Of a stretch of DNA of 64,000 bases, positions 51,066-59,999 are shown piece after piece. Position numbers and translations under genes: made by a program. The stretch comes from Pseudonocardia broussonetiae (GTDB lineage Bacteria > Actinomycetota > Actinomycetes > Mycobacteriales > Pseudonocardiaceae): the NCBI RefSeq assembly GCF_013155125.1, contig NZ_CP053564.1:4099501-4163500 (forward strand), in the 5' to 3' direction. Position 1 is the stretch's first letter. Each line of letters begins with the position of its first letter. The notes below the pieces were generated by a model. It saw only the letters and a program-made list of their open reading frames with translations. It was not told the DNA's origin and ran no database searches.

Positions 51066-51443
51066 ATGAACACCCTGGAGGCGGTGCTGGTGTTCGGCGG
51101 GATACCGCTGGCCATCGTCGGGGTCATTGTCGCGGCCGTTTTCGTGGCTGCACCGCGTCGCGCGTCGCAGCGTCCCGAGCCGCCGGTCGGCATCATCGCC
51201 GAACAGGCGGCCTGCAACGTGCGGAACACTGACGAAGGCCGGGAGATTCACGATTCCTCGGATGAGTCCTCGCAGGCCGCATCACGTGTGTGCTGGACAG
51301 TGCGGTGTGCCGAGTGCGGCATCAAGTACTCCGAGGGCTCGGACGCCGTGCATTTCACCGGTCCTGTCCACGGAATATCAGTCACCGCCGCGCACGGTTG
51401 GCGGCTTGTCGGAGCCAGGATGCGATGCCCGAAATGTGCTTGA
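51066..51443 (+). CDS. small membrane protein, CtaJ-like N-terminus with CxxC tail
   Basis: 125 residues from ATG 51066. The first 30 residues (MNTLEAVLVFGGIPLAIVGV) resemble the single-helix aa3-oxidase subunit CtaJ of actinobacteria. The C-terminal half has two Cys pairs (VRCAECGIKYSEG and MRCPKC) and looks like a zinc ribbon. That half is not part of CtaJ, so this is either a fusion or a different family. It opens a rightward block with the TPR, DUF3105 and DUF305 genes. The 183 bp before it hold no gene. Confidence 0.5.
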   Translation: MNTLEAVLVFGGIPLAIVGVIVAAVFVAAPRRASQRPEPPVGIIAEQAACNVRNTDEGREIHDSSDESSQAASRVCWTVRCAECGIKYSEGSDAVHFTGPVHGISVTAAHGWRLVGARMRCPKCA

Positions 51444-51595
51444 TTCGCCGCCCTTTCTGCGTGGTTGTCGGACCGTTCACATCTCATGTAGCTGATCCGT
51501 CCATGAGGGAGTTATCCGTCGTGGATCACAATTCTGCGAATCCCCGACTGAGCTGCGTGGCGTCCCCGCTCCGCCGCTACGAGGTGTAATCATCG

Positions 51596-52915
51596 ATGAC
51601 TGATGACTCCGGTTCCCGTTCCCGAGTGCCCGTTCTGCTGATAGTGCTAGGTCTACTACTGGTCGCTATCGCCGGGGTGAATCTGCTGACGCCCGACCCC
51701 GAACCGACATCGCAGGCCGCGGTGCCGTTCGCCGGCCCCAGCGCTCTCGACGAACTGATCGACAACGCACAGCGGAGTCTGCGGCGCAAACCCGAGGACG
51801 CCCCGCTGTGGGCGCGGCTCGGCGCCGCCTACACCGAGCGGGCGCGAATCACCGGTGACCCGTCGTACTACGGCCAGGCGCAGGGCGCGTTGGATCGTTC
51901 GTTGCAGATCGACCCCGTCGACAACGGCGAGGCGCTGATCGGGTTGGGCCAGCTGGCCAACGCCCGTCACGATTTCGCGGCCGCGCGCGACTACGGAGAA
52001 CAAGCACGTCCACTGCGGCCCTACACCGGTGAGGTCTACGGCGTTCTGGTCGACGCCTACGCTCAGCTCGGCCAACCTGACGCATCAACTGCCGCCCTCG
52101 AGAGCATGCTGGATGTCGAGCCCGGTCTCGCCGCGTTCACCCGCGCGTCCTACGACCTGGAGCTCCGCGGCCGCGTGGACGACGCCAGGGCCGCATTGGA
52201 GCGGGCATTGTCATCCGCCTTGTCTCCCGAGGACGTCGCGTTCTGCCGCTACTACCTGGGCGAGCTGGCCTGGAACAGCGGGGACGTCGAGGAAGCGGCC
52301 ACCCAGTACGCGGCCGGCCTGGACGCACGGGCCGACGACGTCGCCTTGCTGCAGGGCATGGCCAAGGTGGCTTATGCACAGGGTCGCACCGACGATGCGC
52401 TCGTGGGCTACCAGGAAATCACCAACCGGGTACCGCTTCCGGGATACCTGCTGGAGTACGGCGAATTGTTGCAGGCCGTGGGTCGCACCGAGGAGGCACA
52501 GGCGCAGTACGACGTCCTCGCCGTCCAGCAGCGGCTCTACGCCGCAGACGGGTCCACCGACGACCAGGTTGCCGCGTTGATCGCGGCCGACCACGGCGAG
52601 CCGGCGGAGGCGTTGAGGCTGGCTGAGGCCGAATGGGGCCGGAGGCAGAGCATCTTCAGTGCCGATTCGATGGCCTGGGCCCTGTACGTGAACGGCCGCT
52701 ATGCCGAGGCGATCACGTTTGCGGACCGCGCCGCTGAGCTCGGCTGGCGAAATGCGAGCTACTTCTATCACCGCGGAATGATCCTGGCCTCGCTGGGTCG
52801 CCGCGACGAGTCGTTGGCGGTTTTGAACGAGGCGATGTCCATCAATCCCTACTTCAACCCGCTGCAGGCACCGATCGCCCGCGCGACGATCGCCGCCTTG
52901 GGGTCCGGGTCATGA
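51596..52915 (+). CDS. membrane-anchored TPR protein
   Basis: 439 residues from ATG 51596. One N-terminal helix (VPVLLIVLGLLLVAIAGVNLL) then about nine tetratricopeptide-like repeats, for example APLWARLGAAYTERARITGD, DVAFCRYYLGELAWNSGDVE and RYAEAITFADRAAELGWRN. Such proteins scaffold complexes at the membrane surface; some act in cytochrome c maturation. A degenerate dyad CCGCTACGAGGTGTAA at 51574-51589 precedes the start (11 of 16 positions of the window's motif). DUF3105 and DUF305 genes follow. Confidence 0.8.
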   Translation: MTDDSGSRSRVPVLLIVLGLLLVAIAGVNLLTPDPEPTSQAAVPFAGPSALDELIDNAQRSLRRKPEDAPLWARLGAAYTERARITGDPSYYGQAQGALDRSLQIDPVDNGEALIGLGQLANARHDFAAARDYGEQARPLRPYTGEVYGVLVDAYAQLGQPDASTAALESMLDVEPGLAAFTRASYDLELRGRVDDARAALERALSSALSPEDVAFCRYYLGELAWNSGDVEEAATQYAAGLDARADDVALLQGMAKVAYAQGRTDDALVGYQEITNRVPLPGYLLEYGELLQAVGRTEEAQAQYDVLAVQQRLYAADGSTDDQVAALIAADHGEPAEALRLAEAEWGRRQSIFSADSMAWALYVNGRYAEAITFADRAAELGWRNASYFYHRGMILASLGRRDESLAVLNEAMSINPYFNPLQAPIARATIAALGSGS

Positions 52916-53051
52916 ACCATGAAGGGCGTACCAGGAGTTTCCGAATCGACGCCACGAGACACTGCACAGGGTGGCAGAAAAGCTCTCAAGGTGTTGCTCA
53001 GTCATCCCTCCTGCTCCCGCCGTCGCCGCAGCCGAATGTGATGAGGATGAG

Positions 53052-53849
53052 ATGATGGTCAGCGGAAAACAGAGCAAGCGAAACCGCCAGGACCGGGCCA
53101 AGACCTCGCTCGTGACCGACCGGTCCACCCCGTGGGGGACGATCGTCGCGGTACTGATGGTGGTGCTGTTCGCGGGCGGTGTCTTCGGCTACGCCCTGCT
53201 GGAGTCCCAGGCCGGCAACGCGCGTGCCGAGGCGCTTTCCGCCTTCACTCCGTCGGCGGCCAACCAGGATCCCTCGACCCAGATCCCGGGAGTCGCTGAG
53301 CAGACCTACGAGGGCGGCCAGCACGTCGGCCCGACCGAGCAGGTGGCTTACACCCAGTCCCCACCGACCGGTGGCACGCATGACCAGGCGTGGGCCGCTT
53401 GCTCCGGCGTGGTCTATGACCAGCCGGTGCGTAGTGAGAACCTGGTGCACTCGATGGAACACGGTGCGGTGTGGATCGCCTACAACCCCGACCAGCTCGG
53501 CGGTGCCGCCCTCGAGCAACTCGCCGACCGTGTTCAGGACCGGCCTTACATGGCGCTGTCCCCGTACCCGGGTCTCGACCAGCCGATCGCGGTGCAGTCC
53601 TGGGGGCATCAGCTCAAGCTCGCCGACGCCGCTGACCCTCGTATCGACCAGTTCGTGGCTGCGCTTCGCGCCAACCCGAACACCCACCCCGAGAACGGGG
53701 CCAGCTGCGACGCGCTGGGGCCCGGCCAGTTCGATCAGGACGCTCCACCGCCCTACCAGCCTGCCCCACCGGTCTCAGCGGCCGGGCAACCCGGCGTCCG
53801 GGCCGAGACCGAGACCGCCGCAGACCAGCCCACCGGAGACGGATCATGA
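53052..53849 (+). CDS. DUF3105 membrane-anchored protein, copy 2
   Basis: 265 residues from ATG 53052 (ATG ATG, GAGGATGAG upstream). Basic N-terminus, one helix (GTIVAVLMVVLFAGGVFGYAL), then the DUF3105 domain: TGGTHDQAWAACSGVVY, HSMEHGAVWIAYNP and LSPYPGLDQPIAVQSWGHQL. Unlike copy 1 at 15205 it keeps both His of HSMEHG. A long Pro/Glu tail follows. Its last bases overlap the next gene (ATGA). Function of the family is unknown; association with copper-linked genes recurs here. Confidence 0.88.
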   Translation: MMVSGKQSKRNRQDRAKTSLVTDRSTPWGTIVAVLMVVLFAGGVFGYALLESQAGNARAEALSAFTPSAANQDPSTQIPGVAEQTYEGGQHVGPTEQVAYTQSPPTGGTHDQAWAACSGVVYDQPVRSENLVHSMEHGAVWIAYNPDQLGGAALEQLADRVQDRPYMALSPYPGLDQPIAVQSWGHQLKLADAADPRIDQFVAALRANPNTHPENGASCDALGPGQFDQDAPPPYQPAPPVSAAGQPGVRAETETAADQPTGDGS

Positions 53850-54577
53850 CCGGCCGGACACCTGCGGACAGCGCTGACACCTCCGCCGACGCCTCAGCAG
53901 ACGAGCTGCCGATCGAGTCGGCCGGGCCGGCGCGTTGGCCGCGGAGGGTGATCGCAGCGGGTGCGGTGCTGGCGCTGTTGCTGCTGGCGGCAACCGGAGG
54001 CCTGATCCTCGGGCGCTCCGGCTCCGCGGGGTCGGCCGTGCCGGGTACGGACTCCGTCGACGTCGGGTTCGCCCAGGACATGAGCGTGCATCATCGCAAC
54101 GCCGTGCAGATGGCCGGCTGGGCGCGCGACAGCAGCGGCGATCCGACCGTCCGCACCCTCGCCTTCGACATCGAATCCGGACAGACCGCTCAGATCGGGC
54201 AGATGCAGGGCTGGCTCGCCCTATGGGACGCGCCTGCCTTCCCGGTCGACGGATACATGCGGTGGATGTCGGACATGAGTACGGAGCTCGGCATGGGCCA
54301 TGTCGCAGACGGCAGGGCACAGATGCCGGGAATGGCTTCGACCGAGGATCTCGCCCGGCTCCGGGCCAGCACTGGACCAGCCGCCGATGTGCTGTTCCTG
54401 CAGTTGATGCTGCGCCATCACGAAGGCGGTGCCGGCATGTTGAGCTACGCCGCCGAGCGGGCCGGGCGGCAGCAGGTGCGGAACCTGGCCGCCCAGATGC
54501 TCACCGCCCAGACCGCGGAAAGCCAGTCCATCCGTCAGATGCTCGCCGAGCGGGGCGCAGCCCCACTGCCAGCCTGA
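53846..54577 (+). CDS. DUF305 exported protein
   Basis: 243 residues from ATG 53846. One N-terminal helix, then a four-helix DUF305 domain: VGFAQDMSVHHRNAVQMAGW, SDMSTELGM and LFLQLMLRHHEGGAGMLSYA. The HH and Met-rich motifs (MSVHHRNAVQM, LRHHEGGAGM) are characteristic and likely bind copper. The family is common in copper and arsenic resistance regions. Overlap with DUF3105 copy 2 indicates one unit. Confidence 0.88.
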   Translation: MTGRTPADSADTSADASADELPIESAGPARWPRRVIAAGAVLALLLLAATGGLILGRSGSAGSAVPGTDSVDVGFAQDMSVHHRNAVQMAGWARDSSGDPTVRTLAFDIESGQTAQIGQMQGWLALWDAPAFPVDGYMRWMSDMSTELGMGHVADGRAQMPGMASTEDLARLRASTGPAADVLFLQLMLRHHEGGAGMLSYAAERAGRQQVRNLAAQMLTAQTAESQSIRQMLAERGAAPLPA

Positions 54578-54686
54578 TGGTCCTCGACGCCCTGCCGAGG
54601 GTCACGAGCCGCCCGCACTGCCGGTCGCGCGGTCTGTGCCAACCGATCACGGCCAACCGGCATCACCGAGAGAAGCAGGGTGACCC

Positions 54687-56276
54687 GTGAGCGCACAGCC
54701 CTCCCCACCGATCGACGGACCAGCGCCCCTCCCGGAGGCGCCTTCGCCCGTTGCGCCGCGGTGGCACGCACGCTTCGGCGGCCCGCCGCGTCACGCGGTG
54801 CTGCTGGGCCTCACGGGTTCGGTGCTCCTGGTTGTGGGCGGCTTCGGTGCGGGCGGGGTGCTGGTTCGGGATCCGGTGCTGACGAACTCAGCGCTGGGCT
54901 TCTGGCGCTACGGTCACGGTCGCGAGATGGCGACGGCGCTGGTGTACCTGGGCGTCGGGCTCCTGGTGTGGGCGTGGGTGCGGCTGGGACGCGACGTCCT
55001 GGCGAGCAGGGTGGGCGGGCGCGCAGTGCTGAGCACCGCCGCGGTGTGGCTCGCACCGATGCTCGTGGCGCCGCCGCTGTTCACCCGTGACGTCTTCAGC
55101 TACCTCGCCCAGGGCACGCTGCCGCTGCGCGGTCACGACCCCTACCAGGTCGGCCCCGATGTCCTGGGGGACGTGCTCAGCGAGAACGTGCACTACTTCT
55201 GGCAGGAGACCCCGGCTCCCTACGGGCCGCTGTTCATCCTGCTCGCCCAGGGCATGGCCTGGCTGTTCTCCGCCACCGGGCAGAACATGATCGTCGGCGT
55301 GGTCGGGTGGCGGTTGCTCCTGCTGCCCGGCCTGCTGCTGGTGGTCTGGGCGCTTCCCGAGCTCACCCGGCGCCTCGGCGGGCGGGTACCGGTAGCGCTG
55401 TGGGTCGCGGTGGCGAACCCCGTCACGGTGATCCACATGGTCGGCGGGATACACAATGACCTGCTGGTCGTCGGACTGCTGGCCGCCGGCAGCCTGTTCG
55501 CGCTGCGCGGGCGGCACGTCTCTGGGATCGCTATCGTCACCTGCGCGATGGCGGTCAAGGCCACCGCCGGGGTGGCGCTGCCGTTCCTCGTGCTCGTGTG
55601 GGCAGCCCGGCTCCCGGGTTCGTTTCGCGTCCGGCTCGCGAAGGCGATGGCGGCAGGGCTCGGCGTGTTCGGCGTCGTGTTCGCGTTCTGGACCTTCGTC
55701 GCGGGGTTCGGGGTGGGCTGGCTGCCCGCCCTGTCCGCGCCGTCGATGATCGTGAACTGGTTGTCGATGCCGACCGCTGCCGGCGAGCTGGCGTTCAACG
55801 CCGTCAACCTCGTCTCCGAGGTCGGCAAGCAGCCGTTCGTCGACGTGGCGCGGATCCTCGGCGCGTCGGTGCTGCTGGTGATCGCTGTCCGGCAGTGGTG
55901 GGCGGCCCGTGACGGTGGGTCCGACGCCGTCCGCCGGGCGGGCGTCGTGCTGCTCGCTGTCGCCGTGCTGTCGCCGACGATGCTGCCGTGGTACGTGAGT
56001 TGGGGCATGGTGCTGTTGGCGATGACGGCCTGGTCGCCGCGCGAACTCGCGTACGTGGTGTTCGGCTCGGTGTGGCTGCTCGTCGTCTACTACCCGGACG
56101 GCGAGACCGCGCTCTACAACTGGCCCTACCTGGCGGTGTGCGCGCTGCTAGCCGGCCTGGCTGCGGTCTCGCTGCTGCGGCCGGACCCGCTGCACTTGGC
56201 CGCTGGAGCCCACGCGCCCGCATCGCCGAGTCCGGAGCCCGCGAGGACTCGGTGGCGTCGTCCGCGACCGCTGTGA
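54687..56276 (+). CDS. MptB-like polyprenol-phosphomannose-dependent mannosyltransferase
   Basis: 529 residues from GTG 54687, with AGCAGGGTG upstream. About twelve helices of the GT-C fold: catalytic loop RDVFSYLAQGTLPLRGHDPY and PAPYGPLFILLAQ, then VANPVTVIHMVGGIHNDLLV. These are the signatures of the alpha-1,6-mannosyltransferase MptB/MptA of actinobacteria, which extends lipomannan. It supports an actinobacterial host with lipoglycans. Whether it is linked to metal resistance is unclear; it follows DUF305 by 109 bp. Confidence 0.85.
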   Translation: MSAQPSPPIDGPAPLPEAPSPVAPRWHARFGGPPRHAVLLGLTGSVLLVVGGFGAGGVLVRDPVLTNSALGFWRYGHGREMATALVYLGVGLLVWAWVRLGRDVLASRVGGRAVLSTAAVWLAPMLVAPPLFTRDVFSYLAQGTLPLRGHDPYQVGPDVLGDVLSENVHYFWQETPAPYGPLFILLAQGMAWLFSATGQNMIVGVVGWRLLLLPGLLLVVWALPELTRRLGGRVPVALWVAVANPVTVIHMVGGIHNDLLVVGLLAAGSLFALRGRHVSGIAIVTCAMAVKATAGVALPFLVLVWAARLPGSFRVRLAKAMAAGLGVFGVVFAFWTFVAGFGVGWLPALSAPSMIVNWLSMPTAAGELAFNAVNLVSEVGKQPFVDVARILGASVLLVIAVRQWWAARDGGSDAVRRAGVVLLAVAVLSPTMLPWYVSWGMVLLAMTAWSPRELAYVVFGSVWLLVVYYPDGETALYNWPYLAVCALLAGLAAVSLLRPDPLHLAAGAHAPASPSPEPARTRWRRPRPL

Positions 56277-56355
56277 GCGGTGCCGAGCACCCGGTGCGCT
56301 GATCTCACCACAGCGATCGCTACGTCCGCTGCGGGGGGGTGTCTCTATGTCGTTG

Positions 56356-57591
56356 TCAAGCGGCGGCGGGGTGCGAGTCGGGCTCGGCCGGTGCGGAGAG
56401 CTGGTAGGGCTTGCGGTCGCGGAGCATGGCGTAGATGACGTCGGTGCGGCGGCGGGCGAGGCAGATCAGGGCGGCGTTGTGTCGCTTGCCCTGGGCTCGT
56501 TTGCGGTCGTAGTAGGCGCGGCTGGTCGGGTCGGCGAGACTGGCGAAGGCCGACAAGAACAGAGCGGATTTCAGGGCGTGGTTCCCGCGCTGGGAACGGG
56601 TCTCACCCTTGATCGACGTCCCGGATCTGCGGGTGACGGGGGCGAGGCCGGCGTAGGCGGCGAGGTGCCCGGCGGTGGGGAACGCGGCGCCGTCGCCGAC
56701 GATGGTGAGGATCTTGAGGGCGGTCCTGAACCCGAGGCCGGGCATCGAGGTCAGGACCTCGGCAAGAGGGTGGGCCTCCAGGCGGGTCTCGAGTTCGGCG
56801 GCCAGGGTGTCGCGCTCGGTGCGGACCTCCCGCAGCTGGGTGGCGACTCCGACGATCACCCGCCCGAACGCGACAGTGCCGGGGACGACGACGGTCTGGG
56901 CGTCGAGCGCGGCGAGGATCTGGCGAGGCAAGGTCTTGGCCAGACGCGGCGAGCGGGATCGCATGACTGCGGTGATGCCGTCCTCGCCGAGCTGGCGCAG
57001 CCCGTCGGGTGTGGGAGCAGCGGCGAGGAGATCGAGTACTCCGCCGCGGTCCATGCGGGGCCCGAGCAGGCGTTCCAGCGCGGGGTGGACGTGCAACAGC
57101 GCGTCGCGCAGGCGGTTGGTGAGCCGGGTGGTCTGTGCTGCGAGGTCGTCGTCGTAGCCGGCGAGCACGGTGAGTTCGGCGAGGATCTCGTCGTCGGTGC
57201 CGACCCGGCGCAGGGTGTGGGGCATGGTGCGGGCGGCGTCGGCGATGACGTAGGCGTCGCGGGCGTCGGTCTTGCCCTGCCCCGGGTGCAGGTCGGCGAT
57301 CCGGCGCATCGCCAGCCCGGGCAGGTAGGCGACCTCGATGCCCAGCGAGCGGGCGACGGCCACAGCCAGGGCGCCGATCGAGGCGGGCTGATCGACGATC
57401 ACCAGCACCCGTCCGTTCGTGGCCAGCCGTTGGAAGACCTCGGTCAGGGCGGTCTCGTCGTTGGGCAGGGCCTTGTCATGCAGCCGCTGCCCGGTCGGGT
57501 CCAGCGCGCACGCATGGTGGGCGGACTTGCCCACGTCGAGTCCGCAGAACACTGCGAACCCGTGATCTCTGGTCTTGTCGGATCCCGACAA
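56356..57591 (-). CDS. IS110-family transposase
   Basis: 411 residues from ATG 57591, intact. N-terminal RuvC-like DEDD domain: FCGLDVGKSAHHACALD, VIVDQPASIGALAVAVA, GQGKTDARDAYVIADAAR. C-terminal Tnp20 domain with the catalytic Ser region SMPGLGFRTALKIL and YAGLAPVTRRSGTS. IS110 enzymes are recombinases guided by an element-encoded bridge RNA. The element inserted between the MptB-like gene and the L,D-transpeptidase copy 2. Exact ends were not determined. Confidence 0.95.
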   Translation of the reverse strand: MSGSDKTRDHGFAVFCGLDVGKSAHHACALDPTGQRLHDKALPNDETALTEVFQRLATNGRVLVIVDQPASIGALAVAVARSLGIEVAYLPGLAMRRIADLHPGQGKTDARDAYVIADAARTMPHTLRRVGTDDEILAELTVLAGYDDDLAAQTTRLTNRLRDALLHVHPALERLLGPRMDRGGVLDLLAAAPTPDGLRQLGEDGITAVMRSRSPRLAKTLPRQILAALDAQTVVVPGTVAFGRVIVGVATQLREVRTERDTLAAELETRLEAHPLAEVLTSMPGLGFRTALKILTIVGDGAAFPTAGHLAAYAGLAPVTRRSGTSIKGETRSQRGNHALKSALFLSAFASLADPTSRAYYDRKRAQGKRHNAALICLARRRTDVIYAMLRDRKPYQLSAPAEPDSHPAAA

Positions 57592-57790
57592 CGAGGCCTC
57601 CTCGCTAACCGTGGCAGGCCGACCCGGACACCCGCGCCGGCAGCCACGTTACGAGCAGACCACGCGTGCGGGTCAGGTCTCTATCAGCGGTCGTTGGCGC
57701 CCTCCGACCACGGTGACAACACCCCCCAGATCATCAACGACAGGGGCGACAAGTCATGCCGTGGCCGGTGGCCTGCAAGCCCTCACCGGG
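57592..57790 (-). ncRNA. non-coding end of the IS110 element, candidate bridge-RNA region
   Basis: About 200 bp upstream of the IS110 transposase start hold no gene. In this family the non-coding end upstream of the transposase commonly encodes the bridge RNA. Short self-complementary words are visible (for example GTGGCCGGTGGCC near 57763). RNA structure was not computed, so this is a location prediction, not an identified RNA. Confidence 0.3.
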
Positions 57791-57941
57791 CTTGATCAAG
57801 AAGGTAACGGGGGGGAGCCGGCGGTAGATCGTCCCGGTCGACGCCAGGGCCGGCCGGCCCCGTCACGGGACCGCGGGCCCGGGATCTCGGCGACGTGGAT
57901 GCGGTGTCGCCGCCTGTCGAGCGCTGGACGCGAGGGGGCTG

Positions 57942-58442
57942 CTACCCGGCCACAGGGGGGTCGCTGTGCACCTGAACCTCGTCGCCGACCTGGAGGTAGT
58001 CGAAGAACGCCGCCGCATTGCCCCGTTCCATGCGGATACAGCCGTAGGAGCTGGTCTGCAGGCTGCCCTCGTGAAACGCGATGCCGCCGGGGGCGAAGAA
58101 CACCGAGTAGGGCATCGGCGTGCCGTATTCGCGGCTCACCCAGTCCTTGGCCTTCCATTCCACGGCGTACCGGCCGGGTGGGGTGGGGTCGAGCTCGTCG
58201 CCGATGCTGATCGGGACCGGGCCGCGGAGGATGCGGCCGTCCTGGAACAGCCAGGCCCGCAGCCCGATCAGGTCCGCGCAGGCCCTGGCCGTAGCGGTAC
58301 ACGGGGTGCCCGGCACGAGCGGGGCCGGCACGGGAGGCCCGGGTATCGGCCCGGCGAGCGCCATCGAACCCGCCGACAGCAGCATCGCCACGACCAGCCC
58401 GATCATCGCAGCCCGACGGCGAACCCGGCTGAGCGTGCGCAT
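57942..58442 (-). CDS. secreted L,D-transpeptidase (YkuD), copy 2
   Basis: 166 residues from ATG 58442, with GAGGAG eight bases upstream. Signal peptide ends SMALAGPI. Same compact layout as copy 1 at 30104: PGTPCTATARACADLIGLRAWLFQDG, then FHEGSLQTSSYGCIRMERG with catalytic His and Cys. The N-terminal CTAT..AC pair is conserved in all three copies of this window and could form a disulfide. A tidy monocistronic gene between the IS110 element and the CPBP gene. The 150 bp between 57790 and its stop are gene-free. Confidence 0.93.
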   Translation of the reverse strand: MRTLSRVRRRAAMIGLVVAMLLSAGSMALAGPIPGPPVPAPLVPGTPCTATARACADLIGLRAWLFQDGRILRGPVPISIGDELDPTPPGRYAVEWKAKDWVSREYGTPMPYSVFFAPGGIAFHEGSLQTSSYGCIRMERGNAAAFFDYLQVGDEVQVHSDPPVAG

Positions 58443-58620
58443 GAAACTCCTCACTCCTGGTGTCAACCTGATAACCCTCTGAAGTCGATGAAGGTGATGG
58501 TCGAGAGGCCAAACGGGATGTGGCGAATCTCACCGCGGCCGACAGTTGCGCCGGCTTGTCACTCCGGCCGGGCGGGGCGCGCCGTCACCGGCTGGTGGCT
58601 TCGGCGATAGCGTCGGCTCC

Positions 58621-59427
58621 GTGGCGGGCACCGTGCGGGACTGGATCCTCCCCCCTCCGTCGACCACCCCCGTCGTCGTGGACCCGCGGCGCAGGCGGCT
58701 GATCCTCACCGAGTTGCTCGTGGTGCTCACCGTCACCACCGGCCTGTCCGCCTTGCGCAGCGCACTCAGCCTCGTCGACGCGCTGCTGGCGCCGACACCA
58801 CTGGCACAGCAGCAGGTGGTGCTCAACGCTCCCGCCGCGGACGTCGAGCTGGTCGATCTGGCGCTGCAGCTGGTCCGGGTGCTGCAGCTGGTCGGCTGGG
58901 GAGCGCTCGGCGCCTACCTGCTGCTGCGCGCCGGTTTCGCGCTGCGGTCGGTGGGTTTGGATGCCACCCGTCCCGGGCGGGACCTGGGCGGGGCGATGGG
59001 GCTCGCCGCCCTGATCGGGGTCCCGGGTCTCGGGCTCTACCTGATCGCCCGGGCGTCCGGCCTGAGCGCGACGATCGCGCCGACGACGCTGGGCAGTACC
59101 TGGTGGGAGCTGCCGTTGCTGGTCGCTTCGTCGGCGGCGAACGCGTGGGCCGAGGAGGTCGTCGAGGTCGGCTACCTGCTGACCCGGCTGCGCCAGCTCG
59201 GGTGGTCGGCCAACCGTGCCGCGCTGGCGTCGGCGTTCCTGCGCGGTTGCTACCACCTCTACCAGGGCGCGAGTGGGTTCTTCGGCAACCTGGTGATGGG
59301 TCTGGTCTTCGCGCGGGTGTGGCAGCGAACCAACCGGCTGTGGATGCTCGTCGGCGCCCACACGCTGATCAACGTGGTGGCGTTCCTGGGCTACGCCCTG
59401 CTGGACGGGAGGGTCGGCTGGCTGTAG
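58621..59427 (+). CDS. CPBP-family intramembrane metalloprotease
   Basis: 268 residues from GTG 58621. Eight helices. Family motif 1 is NAWAEEVVEVGYLLTRL, in which the usual Arg of EExxxR is replaced by Val, a variant common in actinobacterial members; motif 2 AFLRGCYHLYQGASGFFGNL supplies the His ligand, and HTLINVVAF the last. Function may be proteolysis of a membrane protein or, in this variant, a non-proteolytic role. It is convergent with the small membrane protein at 59369. Confidence 0.85.
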   Translation: MAGTVRDWILPPPSTTPVVVDPRRRRLILTELLVVLTVTTGLSALRSALSLVDALLAPTPLAQQQVVLNAPAADVELVDLALQLVRVLQLVGWGALGAYLLLRAGFALRSVGLDATRPGRDLGGAMGLAALIGVPGLGLYLIARASGLSATIAPTTLGSTWWELPLLVASSAANAWAEEVVEVGYLLTRLRQLGWSANRAALASAFLRGCYHLYQGASGFFGNLVMGLVFARVWQRTNRLWMLVGAHTLINVVAFLGYALLDGRVGWL

Positions 59428-59893
59428 CCCGGCGCAGCGTGAAGGCGGCCAGCCGGACGGTCAGCCCATCGACGAGGAATCCGCCGACGCCCCAGGGGCT
59501 GACGGGATCGGCTACGGGGTCACCGACGCCGAGGAGAGGCAGGATCAGCGGAATCGCGAACGCGCCCACCCCGATCACCCCGGCGACGGCGGCGGCGACC
59601 AGCAGTTCGGGGCGGGGCTCCACGATGAGCGCGGCCGCGCCGACAAAGGCCACCGCGGCGAGGGCGAAACCCAGGACGACCGCCGTGCCTGCGGCGTCCA
59701 GCGCGATCCACAGGTGCAGCGCACCGGCGACGGTCCAGATGACGGCCACGACTGTGGTGCCGCCGCGGGGCGAGGAGGGCATGGTCGGCATCGTGCTCCA
59801 GGTCGGGTCAGCGGCTCGGGTTCGGTCTCGCGAAGGCCCTGCCGCCGCGCCCGGGAGCGCGGCCCGTGCGATGGAGGGCCCAGCGTGTGGCAT
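59369..59893 (-). CDS. four-helix membrane protein of unknown function
   Basis: 174 residues from ATG 59893 (GGGGA upstream; ATG 59791 gives a shorter form). Helices WTVAGALHLWIALDAAGTAV, LGFALAAVAFVGAAALIV, LLVAAAVAGVIGVGAFAIPL. No motif recognised. It overlaps the 3' end of the CPBP gene by 59 bp. Its start is 34 bp from the double CTAC/GTAG dyad at 59925-59960, so it may be the leftward target of the same operator that serves the CopD-CtaG copy 3 gene. Confidence 0.6.
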   Translation of the reverse strand: MPHAGPSIARAALPGAAAGPSRDRTRAADPTWSTMPTMPSSPRGGTTVVAVIWTVAGALHLWIALDAAGTAVVLGFALAAVAFVGAAALIVEPRPELLVAAAVAGVIGVGAFAIPLILPLLGVGDPVADPVSPWGVGGFLVDGLTVRLAAFTLRRATASRPSRPAGRSPGTPPR

Positions 59894-59924
59894 GTCATCC
59901 CCGGTTCGGCACATCGCATGCGGC

Positions 59925-59960
59925 TTCTACTATCAGTGTTCTTACTATGCGGTGTAGAAG
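59925..59960. promoter_or_regulatory. double CTAC/GTAG dyad between divergent genes
   Basis: A strong site TTAC-TATGCGGT-GTAG (59942-59957) with flanking AAG is preceded by a degenerate one starting CTACTATCAGTG (59927-59938). The outer arms CTTCTAC (59924-59930) and GTAGAAG (59954-59960) form a perfect 7+7 dyad around both. It lies 40 bp upstream of the Cys-rich mini-ORF at 60000 and 34 bp upstream of the divergent gene at 59893. Confidence 0.7.
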
Positions 59961-59999
59961 TTCCGAGTCTGCAACCGGGTCGGCATCGGAGGAGCGGCC

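Noticed and set aside
56347..57795. Plus-strand 482-codon frame inside the IS110 element
   Set aside because: Antisense shadow; Gly/Val/Asp-rich with no domain, while the minus strand has all IS110 motifs.
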